64,000 bases of DNA from Lutibacter sp. B1 (GTDB taxonomy: Bacteria > Bacteroidota > Bacteroidia > Flavobacteriales > Flavobacteriaceae): NCBI RefSeq assembly GCF_012524075.1, contig NZ_JAAZUI010000013.1, positions 1 to 64,000 on the forward strand, in the 5' to 3' direction. Positions 46,550 to 54,416 of this stretch are shown here, in pieces. A program made the translations under genes and the position numbers. The stretch's first letter is position 1. Each line of letters opens with the position of its first letter. The notes beneath the pieces are model-generated. The model was not told the DNA's origin and made no database searches. It saw only the letters and a program-made list of their open reading frames with translations.

Positions 46550-47638
46550 ATGGCAGAAAATAATACAGAAAATCAGGAAAATAACAGTACTGATAATTCT
46601 ACAAAAAAGAATAATAAAAAATTAGTGTTTTATATCAATTTATTAGTGTTCTTAGTAGCCCTTACAGCTCTAATATTTGTTATTAAATACTATTTTCATA
46701 TAGGTGATAAAAATTATACAAATGACGCGCAAATTGAAGCCTATATAAACCCTATTAACACTCGTGTTTCAGCTTATATTAATGAAATTCGTTTTGAAGA
46801 ACATCAAAAGGTTAAAAAAGGAGATACGCTAATTATATTAGATGATAGTGAAATTAAAACAAATGTAACACAAGCAGAAGCAGCTCTTTTAAATGCTATT
46901 GCAGCAAAAAAAACTACCCATTCCTCAATTAATACCATATCTAATAATAAAAATGTAATTGACGCTAATATTGCAGGAGCTAAATCTAATCTTTGGAATG
47001 CAGAGAAAAACTTAAATCGTTACAAAAATTTATTACAAGAGGAGGCGGTTACGCAACAACAATATGATGCTGTAAAAACACAGTACGATGCTGCAAAATC
47101 TCAGTACGAATCTTTATTGGGGCAAAGAAAATCTGTTACTTATTCTGTTGTAGAAATGGGAGGTAGAATAGATATGAATGAAGCAGCTATAAAACAAGCA
47201 GAAGCTGCTTTAGAAATGGCAAAATTAAATCTGTCGTATACAATTATTACAGCACCTTATGATGGGGTTATGGGACGAAGAATTGTAAACGAAGGTCAAT
47301 TATTAAATCCTAGTCAACAAGTTGCCACCATTGTAAAAGATCAACAAAAATGGGTAATTGCCAATTATAGAGAGACGCAATTTGAAGAAATAGCTATAGG
47401 CAAAACTATGGAAATAGAAGTAGATGCCTTAGACGGGAAAAAATTTAAAGGTGTTGTAACTGCCATTTCAGCAGCTACAGGATCAAAATATTCTACAATT
47501 CCGGTAGATAACTCTACAGGTAATTTTGTTAAAGTACAACAAAGAATTCCTGTTCGTATCGATTTTACTGAAGAAAATACTAAAGAAGATTTAGAACTTT
47601 TACGGGTAGGTATGAATGTTAATATTGTTATAGATTAA
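46550..47638 (+). CDS. HlyD-family membrane fusion protein (EmrA-like)
   Basis: A 362-aa periplasmic adaptor with a single N-terminal transmembrane helix (KLVFYINLLVFLVALTALIF, about 24-48) after a polar Asn-rich head. The lipoyl half INTRVSAYINEIRFEEHQKVKKG, an alpha hairpin, the second lipoyl half YDGVMGRRIVNEGQLLNP and beta-barrel domains follow. It bridges the MFS pump to TolC. It starts 18 bases after tolC and ends 2 bases before the pump gene. Confidence 0.93.
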   Translation: MAENNTENQENNSTDNSTKKNNKKLVFYINLLVFLVALTALIFVIKYYFHIGDKNYTNDAQIEAYINPINTRVSAYINEIRFEEHQKVKKGDTLIILDDSEIKTNVTQAEAALLNAIAAKKTTHSSINTISNNKNVIDANIAGAKSNLWNAEKNLNRYKNLLQEEAVTQQQYDAVKTQYDAAKSQYESLLGQRKSVTYSVVEMGGRIDMNEAAIKQAEAALEMAKLNLSYTIITAPYDGVMGRRIVNEGQLLNPSQQVATIVKDQQKWVIANYRETQFEEIAIGKTMEIEVDALDGKKFKGVVTAISAATGSKYSTIPVDNSTGNFVKVQQRIPVRIDFTEENTKEDLELLRVGMNVNIVID

Positions 47639-47640
47639 CT

Positions 47641-49248
47641 ATGTATAACCAAGGATTATTCAAGGATTGGGTACCTAAGCCTGTAATGCTGTTGCTTATC
47701 GTTATATTTTTATTACCACTGTTAGTGGTTAGTGGTATTTATACTGCAAATTTTAGTGTAATGATGAGTGATTTAGGTATTTATTCTGAATATTTATCCT
47801 TGGCTAATTATGCGACATTTATTGGTATGGGAGCAGTTTTACCTCTTATATTGCGTGTTAAAATGCGTTTTAGAAGTAAAGAGCTTATGATAACCAGTTT
47901 ATTAATGATCGCATTATTTTCAATGGTTATTATTACTACAGCAAATCCGTATGTACTTATTTTTTCAAATTTCTTTATTGGATTTTTCAAGATTTTAGCT
48001 CTTATCGAATTAATTCTCCCGTTGGTATTTATTTTAAGTCCAGATGGTGATAGATCTAATTTTTACTCTGTATTTTATCCATTAAGTATCTCAACGGCAC
48101 AATTAAGCTCTTATTTATTTGCTAAAATAGCCTATAATTTAGAATGGAGATCGGTTTATATTATAATGGTAATCATTATATTAACTTTGGCTTTATTGGC
48201 AGTTATTTTTATGCATAATCTTCGTTTTTCGAGAAAACTACCATTGTATTATATTGATGGATTAAGTATTTTACTTTATGTTATATCATTTTCACTCCTT
48301 AGTTATGTGTTAGTTTTTGCCGAACAACAAGCTTGGTACACATCACCTAATATACAATGGGCTACAATAGGATTTATAGTGATATCTACCTTATTTATTA
48401 TCAGACAAAGGGAACTGAAACGCCCTTTTGTACCTTTAAGTATTTTTAAAAGCAGAAAATTTATACGAGGATTTACACTTTTAATGGGTTTAGGAATGTT
48501 TTTGGCTTCAACCTCAATCCAAAGCACATTTACCATTGGTATTTTAGGGTATGACTCACCTACAAATAATTTATTAAATTATGCAATGGTACCGGGTATT
48601 ATTTTAGGAGGGATCTATGCTTTTTTTTGGTATAGAAAAAATTTACCTACCAAGTTTTTGATTCTTTCAGGTATCTTATTTTATACGTTACATTTTGTTA
48701 TAATGTATTTTTTAATAAGTCCTCAAATTGAAATAAACTATTTAATTTTACCTTCAATTTTAAAAGGATTAGGGATGACCATATTATTTATAAGTATATG
48801 GTATTATGCACTAGATGGTTTCGATATGAATGAAACATTAGCAGCTGTAGCATTGACCCTTCTTGTTCGGTCTGTGGTAAGTGTAGCATTTGCCGGAGCA
48901 CTTTATTCTTGGATATATTATAAGTTACAATTACAAGGATTAGAAAATATAGCCATTCATATGGATGCTGTAACATTATCTCCAAAGGGTGGAGGACTTG
49001 CTGTTTATGGAAGGTCAAGACTACAAGCTATTTTAACAGCTACTAAAACAGTGTATGGTTATTCAATAATTGCAAGTATTATGATTATGATTTATACACT
49101 GTCATTACGTTTTGACAATACCTATTACAGAAGGCTAATATTTATTAGAAAAATAATTAAAGGAGAATCTATAAGAGGCTATAACTTCAAAAGACAAAAA
49201 GGTACTGTTGAATCTATTGCTGCAGGTACAGGTGCAGTAGGAGTATAA
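47641..49248 (+). CDS. MFS drug transporter (EmrB/DHA2-like)
   Basis: A 535-aa inner-membrane transporter with about 14 hydrophobic segments, fitting the DHA2 class used with HlyD/TolC partners. The charged loop residues after helix 2 (RVKMRFRSKEL) take the place of the usual MFS motif A, so proton-coupling details are not readable. The C-terminal tail is polar and Gly-rich (ESIAAGTGAVGV). Last gene of the efflux operon. Confidence 0.9.
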   Translation: MYNQGLFKDWVPKPVMLLLIVIFLLPLLVVSGIYTANFSVMMSDLGIYSEYLSLANYATFIGMGAVLPLILRVKMRFRSKELMITSLLMIALFSMVIITTANPYVLIFSNFFIGFFKILALIELILPLVFILSPDGDRSNFYSVFYPLSISTAQLSSYLFAKIAYNLEWRSVYIIMVIIILTLALLAVIFMHNLRFSRKLPLYYIDGLSILLYVISFSLLSYVLVFAEQQAWYTSPNIQWATIGFIVISTLFIIRQRELKRPFVPLSIFKSRKFIRGFTLLMGLGMFLASTSIQSTFTIGILGYDSPTNNLLNYAMVPGIILGGIYAFFWYRKNLPTKFLILSGILFYTLHFVIMYFLISPQIEINYLILPSILKGLGMTILFISIWYYALDGFDMNETLAAVALTLLVRSVVSVAFAGALYSWIYYKLQLQGLENIAIHMDAVTLSPKGGGLAVYGRSRLQAILTATKTVYGYSIIASIMIMIYTLSLRFDNTYYRRLIFIRKIIKGESIRGYNFKRQKGTVESIAAGTGAVGV

Positions 49249-49310
49249 ATTAACTGTTAACTAAAACAGCTTATACACCGCAAGGGAGTTTATTATTTTT
49301 ATCATTTGTA

Positions 49311-49371
49311 AAGGCAGGAATCTTTTAAAATGTGAAGGAGTAGATTCCTGCTTTCGTAGGAATGACAGATT
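49311..49371. repeat. REP-like intergenic inverted repeat
   Basis: GCAGGAATCT (49314-49323) and AGATTCCTGC (49342-49351) form a 10-base inverted repeat. A second nested hairpin follows, ATTCCTGC-TTTC-GTAGGAAT. Words like TTCCTGCTTTCGTAGGAATGAC are familiar as dispersed repeats in Bacteroidota genomes. Its position just past the efflux operon suggests an RNA 3'-end or repeat family. Confidence 0.6.
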
Positions 49372-49451
49372 CTTAATCAACCAAAAACATATCTAATTTT
49401 CAGATACTTTTAAATAAAACTCTCGTTAAAATAAACTTAATCAACTATTTA

Positions 49452-51791
49452 TCAATTTGTTCTGCTTAGGTTGAATCCTATACCAATAAAAAATCGAACT
49501 TTATTCGTGCTATTAACCCACGATACATCAAAATTAACCGGTCCCAACATAGAATCATATGAAAACGTTGCGCCGGAAGATAAAAGCAAACTGGCTTCAA
49601 CAGCATCTTCCCACTTTCCATCTGCTGAAAAAGCATCTTCTATATAATCGTCAAAATCACCAAAACCAACCGAAGCTATATGAAAATGTGGCGTAACATA
49701 TATTTTATTTATAGGATTTAATTGTACACCCAAATTCAGTTTCATAAATTGGCTTGTAAACAATTCACCTTCATTCAATCCTGGGAATATATAGTTATCA
49801 TTCCTTGGATCAATAGAAACGCCTCCTAAAAAATATTTTGCACCAATTCCATAATCTTCAAAAGAAATATCATTGCTTTTGATATTATCCTGAAATATAA
49901 AACCGCTTGTAGCACCAATAATAGCTGTAATTTTATTTTTTAATTGAAACCTTTTTTCATAATCCAAACTTAATTTACTGTAATCATTAGTAGAGCCGCT
50001 TATATTAGGAATGGTTGAATTATAAAATTCCACATCAACATCACTTTTAATTGATCTACTTAAATATCCCTTTAAAAAAGTTCCATTGGTAGCAAAAAAC
50101 ACTTTATTAAAACTGTTATGAATGTATTGTGCATTTATTTCAATCGTATTTAAATCGTATTTATTAAGTTCAAATACATTGTTATTATATTTAGGATTTA
50201 CTTTTGGTTTTAAATGAGTATTTTGATATTGTAATCCAATACCTACATAGCTTTTTAAAGAATTTAAATTTCTGTTTATTTGATTGTTGAAGTCAAAGTA
50301 TCTATACTTCATGTTATCAACATTTTCTCCTTGGATAAAAATATCTTGTTCTAATTGATGTCCATATATTTCTGACCGCCACCACCAATTTCTGTCTGAA
50401 CCAAAATTTTTCTGATATTGAATTCTCAATCTAGGTTCTTCTGCAATATCTAAAGTTACAAGAGATCGGGAAGCTCTTCCTATAACATTTCTACCTACAT
50501 AATTTACAATCAACCCTACACCATGGTAGCTATCATAATGCAACGATCCATTAACATGATGTTTTGATTTTTCAAATCCATTCAATTGTAATCCTTTTTT
50601 ATCGCCATCAGTATAAGGGTTAAAAGTAATATGGCTAAAAATGGTGGTTCCCATTGCTCTGTTAATACCTTCAAATAAATCTTCTCTAGTATACTTTTTA
50701 CGAGGCTGAATATTAGTTCTTGCCTTTACCATTGCCAAATTACTTTTACTGATATTATTATATACAATGGTGTCTAAAATAATTTCATCATTTACATCAG
50801 GAAGTTTATGCGTATGTTGCTTAAATTCTTTGAGTTTCTCCGATAAATCTATTAATGCACTCATGTTTTCAGCAGTTGCTATTTTTCCTTCTTCGTAAAT
50901 AGCTACACCATTATCAAAATCGCCGGTAGAGTAGGTTAGATGCGGTGTATGATCAATCAATATATTGCATAAAGCTTTATTTTCAGGGTTTTTAAGATTG
51001 CTATGCAACATTCCTGTTTGAAAAAGTAGAGTACCAATATTGTCCAATTTTTCTTTGGGTTCCATACCACCACCAACATCACTGCCAATAATAATATCTG
51101 CTCCTAAATTTTTGGCTACATCAACGGGGAAATTATTAAGAACACCACCATCTATTAAAAGCGTTTTTTCATAAGAAACAGGTGAAAAAGCACCGGGTAT
51201 AGACATACTGGCTCTCATGGCAAAAGCCAAGTTCCCATGATCTAAAATAACCTCTGTACCATTTACAATATCAGTTGCTATGGCACGAAAAGGAATAGAA
51301 AGGTTGTCAAAATCAGATATATTATAGGCAGCATAAGTTAAGTTAGAGAGAAAAGCTCTAAGATTTTGATCATTCAAAATGAAGGAAGTAGGTTTAATTT
51401 TACCTTCAACTATATCCATCCCAACTAGATACCTATTGAATTCGCTTTTTTCTTCAACACTTACATTTCTTAACGAAACACCTCCACCTATCAGTTTGTC
51501 CCAATTGGCATTTTTGGCAATATTTGCAATGCTATCACCGGAATATCCCATGGAATATAATCCGCCTACAATACTACCCATACTGTTACCAACTAACAAA
51601 TCGGGAACAATACCTAAGGAATCGAGTTTTTGGAGTAAAGGGATATGTGCCAAACCTTTTGCACCACCACCGCTTAAAACTAAAGCAACTTTAGGTTTTT
51701 TATTCTCTTTTGAAATTTGCGCTGTATTTTGTGCAGATGTAAATTGAGTATATGTACTTAAAAAAATAAGTAGAAATAAAAGTTTTTTCAT
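49452..51791 (-). CDS. Patatin-like phospholipase with outer-membrane barrel (PlpD-like)
   Basis: Start set at 51791 because MKKLLFLLIFLSTY gives a clean signal peptide; an ATG six codons earlier exists. Residues about 35-230 form the patatin domain, with GGGAKG (41-46), nucleophile Ser70 in GNSMGS and the Asp of LIDGGVLNNFP. A POTRA-like region follows, and the last about 400 residues form a beta-barrel ending SSGATFSYDSMLGPVNFDVS and an aromatic terminal strand. This is the type Vd layout, a phospholipase carried through and anchored in the outer membrane. No partner gene. Confidence 0.92.
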   Translation of the reverse strand: MKKLLFLLIFLSTYTQFTSAQNTAQISKENKKPKVALVLSGGGAKGLAHIPLLQKLDSLGIVPDLLVGNSMGSIVGGLYSMGYSGDSIANIAKNANWDKLIGGGVSLRNVSVEEKSEFNRYLVGMDIVEGKIKPTSFILNDQNLRAFLSNLTYAAYNISDFDNLSIPFRAIATDIVNGTEVILDHGNLAFAMRASMSIPGAFSPVSYEKTLLIDGGVLNNFPVDVAKNLGADIIIGSDVGGGMEPKEKLDNIGTLLFQTGMLHSNLKNPENKALCNILIDHTPHLTYSTGDFDNGVAIYEEGKIATAENMSALIDLSEKLKEFKQHTHKLPDVNDEIILDTIVYNNISKSNLAMVKARTNIQPRKKYTREDLFEGINRAMGTTIFSHITFNPYTDGDKKGLQLNGFEKSKHHVNGSLHYDSYHGVGLIVNYVGRNVIGRASRSLVTLDIAEEPRLRIQYQKNFGSDRNWWWRSEIYGHQLEQDIFIQGENVDNMKYRYFDFNNQINRNLNSLKSYVGIGLQYQNTHLKPKVNPKYNNNVFELNKYDLNTIEINAQYIHNSFNKVFFATNGTFLKGYLSRSIKSDVDVEFYNSTIPNISGSTNDYSKLSLDYEKRFQLKNKITAIIGATSGFIFQDNIKSNDISFEDYGIGAKYFLGGVSIDPRNDNYIFPGLNEGELFTSQFMKLNLGVQLNPINKIYVTPHFHIASVGFGDFDDYIEDAFSADGKWEDAVEASLLLSSGATFSYDSMLGPVNFDVSWVNSTNKVRFFIGIGFNLSRTN

Positions 51792-51888
51792 TCTTGAAAA
51801 ATAATTCAAATTATTTCATTTTTCAAATTATTTTCAAGATTTTAATTATGAATTAAACATGCTAATTAGAAGGGGATTATTTCCCCTT

Positions 51889-52374
51889 TTATTTTTTATT
51901 TTCCTCTTCTGACTTTTTAAATTCAGATTGATATTTTTCCAAAAACTTCTTCTGTCTTTCAACCATTCGTTCTCTTATTTTATCTATATCCATAAAGTCT
52001 TTACCAAAATTGCTATTAAAAAAATCATCATTAAAAAAGTTTTTACTAAAAAGTGAATCTTGAGCAAAAACATCATCAAACCCTTGATTTTTAAGATATG
52101 AAAAATCACTAAAAAATTTTGATTTGAATGATTGCAATAAGCTATCCTTATCTAACAATGTTAAATCATCATATTTTCCATCAGAAGACCAAGAATAAAT
52201 ACTATCATATTTAATTAAATTGCCATTTTCATCAAATTCTTTATTAACTCTCCAAGTTCCTTTAGGTTGTTCAACTGTTTTTTCTTTAGGTTTTTCTTTA
52301 TTGGCTTCATTGTTTTGACCGTTACAACTAATACTCAATAAAGCTATCATTAAAAGTGAAATATATTTTTTCAT
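51889..52374 (-). CDS. Hypothetical lipoprotein downstream of Hsp20
   Basis: A 161-aa lipoprotein with lipobox LLSISC (Cys17) and a Lys/Glu-rich linker. A strand-rich part with GTWRVNKEFDENGNLIKYDSIYSWSS follows, then a helical Phe/Asp-rich end (FFSDFSYLKNQGFDDVF) and a charged tail. I know of no function. The gene follows hsp20 by about 107 bases, with a GC-rich hairpin between, suggesting a linked but differently expressed envelope stress factor. Confidence 0.7.
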   Translation of the reverse strand: MKKYISLLMIALLSISCNGQNNEANKEKPKEKTVEQPKGTWRVNKEFDENGNLIKYDSIYSWSSDGKYDDLTLLDKDSLLQSFKSKFFSDFSYLKNQGFDDVFAQDSLFSKNFFNDDFFNSNFGKDFMDIDKIRERMVERQKKFLEKYQSEFKKSEEENKK

Positions 52375-52434
52375 TGCTTTTATTTTTAGTTATACAATTC
52401 ACATTAATTAATAGAATTTAAAATTAATTATAAA

Positions 52435-52460
52435 GGAGGAGGCCGGCTTAGCAGCCTCCA
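52435..52460. other. GC-rich intercistronic hairpin
   Basis: GGAGGC (52438-52443) pairs with GCCTCC (52454-52459) around a loop containing GGCTTAGC. It lies between hsp20 and the lipoprotein gene. No T-run follows on the minus strand, so it is more likely a processing or stability element than a terminator. Confidence 0.45.
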
Positions 52461-52480
52461 ACTATAATAATCAGGAACAA

Positions 52481-52957
52481 TTAAGAAATTTTGATAGTTC
52501 TAGCAGGTTTTTGTTTAGCCTCTTCTTTTTTTGGCAAAAGAATACTTAAAATACCTTCTTTGTAACTTGCATCTATCTTATCATTATTTACGCTTTCAGG
52601 TAATGTAAAAATTCTTTTGAACGAAGAATAACCGAACTCTCTACGTATATAGTTTTCTTCTTTTTGTTCATTTTCATCCTTTATCTCTGCAGAGATTGAT
52701 AGCACTTGATTGTCAAGGTCAATATGGAAATCCGATTTCTTTAATCCGGGAACAGCCATCTCTACTACAAAAGCATCTGCCGTTTCCTTGATGTTTACTT
52801 TTGGTAGTGTAATACCTGTATTAAAATTTGAAGTAAGTACTGATGGTAGATCTCTGTTAAAGATATCATCTAACCAATTAGACCAAGTTGGGAAGTTTCT
52901 GTTTGAATTAGTGTTTGCTAAACCTCCGTTTTTAGGAACATTAACTAAATTGCTCAT
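52481..52957 (-). CDS. Hsp20/alpha-crystallin small heat-shock protein
   Basis: A 158-aa chaperone of the cytosol that holds unfolding proteins. The N-terminal region has WLDDIFNRDLPS. The alpha-crystallin core (about 50-145) includes VPGLKKSDFHIDLDNQVLSI and RREFGYSSFKRIFTLPESVN, and the C-terminal core strand is SYKEGILSILLPKKEE. The tail has ARTIKIS, matching the IxI-like oligomer contact. The first gene of a likely two-gene transcript with the lipoprotein. No heat-shock promoter element was recognised upstream. Confidence 0.95.
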   Translation of the reverse strand: MSNLVNVPKNGGLANTNSNRNFPTWSNWLDDIFNRDLPSVLTSNFNTGITLPKVNIKETADAFVVEMAVPGLKKSDFHIDLDNQVLSISAEIKDENEQKEENYIRREFGYSSFKRIFTLPESVNNDKIDASYKEGILSILLPKKEEAKQKPARTIKIS

Positions 52958-53296
52958 AATAACAAAATTTTAAATTAAACATTAAATCAAATTTGAAATC
53001 TTAATCGACTTCGATACTAACTAAACAAATGAAATGCCAAAATGCAAAGAGGTATTTTTTTACCTTATTTTCTAATAAATTGACCTATTTATGCTAAAAT
53101 AAATGTCAATCTGACAGAAAATTGTTTTAGAAGTATTAGTTAGTATATTTTATTGTGTCTTTTTAATATTTTAAATGTTCTAAAATGTCTATCTTGCTAT
53201 ATTATTCTAAAAAAATAAGGGAAATAACTTATTAAAATTATAATAACGTTTTATTCTAATAATCATTAATATATAACCAAAAAATAATACATTATC
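52958..53296. other. AT-rich divergent spacer
   Basis: This 339-base stretch separates the hsp20 (minus) and TetR (plus) genes. It must hold both promoters. I see no clear palindrome, terminator or TAnnTTTG element on either strand, and no open reading frame of note. Confidence 0.5.
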
Positions 53297-53872
53297 ATGG
53301 TTGAAGGAGAAATTGGAACTTCAGAAAAAATATTAAACGCAGCATATACTTGCATTTTAACTAGAGGGTATGCAAATGTTTCTATGCGAGATATTGCCAA
53401 AGAAGCAAATGTAGCTCTTAGTCAAATTAATTATTACTATAAAAATAAAGAAGGTTTGTTTGATGCAGTACTTAATTCTTTAAAAGAAAAAGTTGTACAA
53501 AATATTGAAATCAAATTACAACAAATAGATACTACTCAAGACAGAATGGCTTTTTTAATTGCATATTGTAATGAATTAGTTACTAAAAATACCGAAATAT
53601 ACCGATTAATAGTAGACTTCTTTAGTATGGCAATGTGGTCTGAATCTTTTAGTAAATCTCTAAAAGAATTTTTAAAAGAAGTATATGGGAAGATTGAGCA
53701 ATATATTGAAAATGATTATATTGAAAATAAAAACATACAAGCATCTTCTCCTAATTTATTAATTAGAGTTATGATTGGATCTATTTTTGGGATTGCTATG
53801 CATTATATTTTGGATAATGACGATAATGAAATTTTAGAAGGGATACATATTATTGAATCTGTAATTCAATAA
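53297..53872 (+). CDS. TetR/AcrR-family regulator
   Basis: A 191-aa regulator. Residues about 7-55 form the helix-turn-helix with AAYTCILTRGYANVSMRDIA, KEANVALSQINYYYKNKEGL. The ligand-binding part ends in a hydrophobic helical segment. It lies at the edge of the high-G+C CDC48 operon but has the AT-rich composition of the host. It could act on the palindrome at 57396, a guess from position only. Confidence 0.9.
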   Translation: MVEGEIGTSEKILNAAYTCILTRGYANVSMRDIAKEANVALSQINYYYKNKEGLFDAVLNSLKEKVVQNIEIKLQQIDTTQDRMAFLIAYCNELVTKNTEIYRLIVDFFSMAMWSESFSKSLKEFLKEVYGKIEQYIENDYIENKNIQASSPNLLIRVMIGSIFGIAMHYILDNDDNEILEGIHIIESVIQ

Positions 53873-54082
53873 TATGTAATTCTTTAAATAATACTCAGAA
53901 CAAATTAACGAGGTATTAAAATAATTTCAATTGATTATTCTTCAAGCATATATAATCTTTCCCAATATCTAAAGTTATTATATAGGTTTCAACCTTATCA
54001 AAGCAACAAGAGTTCAGCTAATTGCTCAAAAGAGAAAACAAACAGGGAGACGAGTGGGAGAGTAAATTCCATTTACAACTTG

Positions 54083-54400
54083 TCACCATTTTTTAGGTTG
54101 TTTACGTATTCGGCTGTAGATGATTATTGCTACAGCACCACCAATCATACCGCCACCAGCATCACCTAAGAGCGCAAAGAACGAGTTGCTTTCACCAACA
54201 ACCAAGCCAACCAATTGTCCCAATAAAATTCCTCCAACACATCCGGCGATGATTTTTATCTTAGTCTGTTTTACATTTTTCAACTTGCGCTTTTTTTCTG
54301 CAATATATGCACCGGATATGCCCATCACAGTTTGCATAATGAGAACCATAAAGAAGTAGATGATGTTTATGTTCTCGTTTATTTCATTAATAATATTCAT
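54083..54400 (-). CDS. Small glycine-rich membrane protein of the CDC48 operon
   Basis: A 105-aa protein with three hydrophobic stretches (about 10-33, 46-70, 75-97). The last two are rich in glycine: AGCVGGILLGQLVGLVVG and GDAGGGMIGGAVAIII, zipper-like spacing seen in pore or packing helices. Between helices 1 and 2 is a basic loop, KKRKLKNVKQTKIK. It begins 16 bases after the CDC48 stop, preceded by GCAAGAGGAAAC, a usable Shine-Dalgarno. Function unknown; it shares the non-host base composition of the operon. Confidence 0.75.
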   Translation of the reverse strand: MNIINEINENINIIYFFMVLIMQTVMGISGAYIAEKKRKLKNVKQTKIKIIAGCVGGILLGQLVGLVVGESNSFFALLGDAGGGMIGGAVAIIIYSRIRKQPKKW

Positions 54401-54416
54401 GTGGGTTTCCTCTTGC

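Noticed and set aside
51868-51900. AAGGGG/CCCCTT hairpin past the lipoprotein gene
   Set aside because: On the minus strand the needed T-run is missing; the T-run lies on the plus strand, where no gene precedes it. It is too uncertain to list as a terminator.
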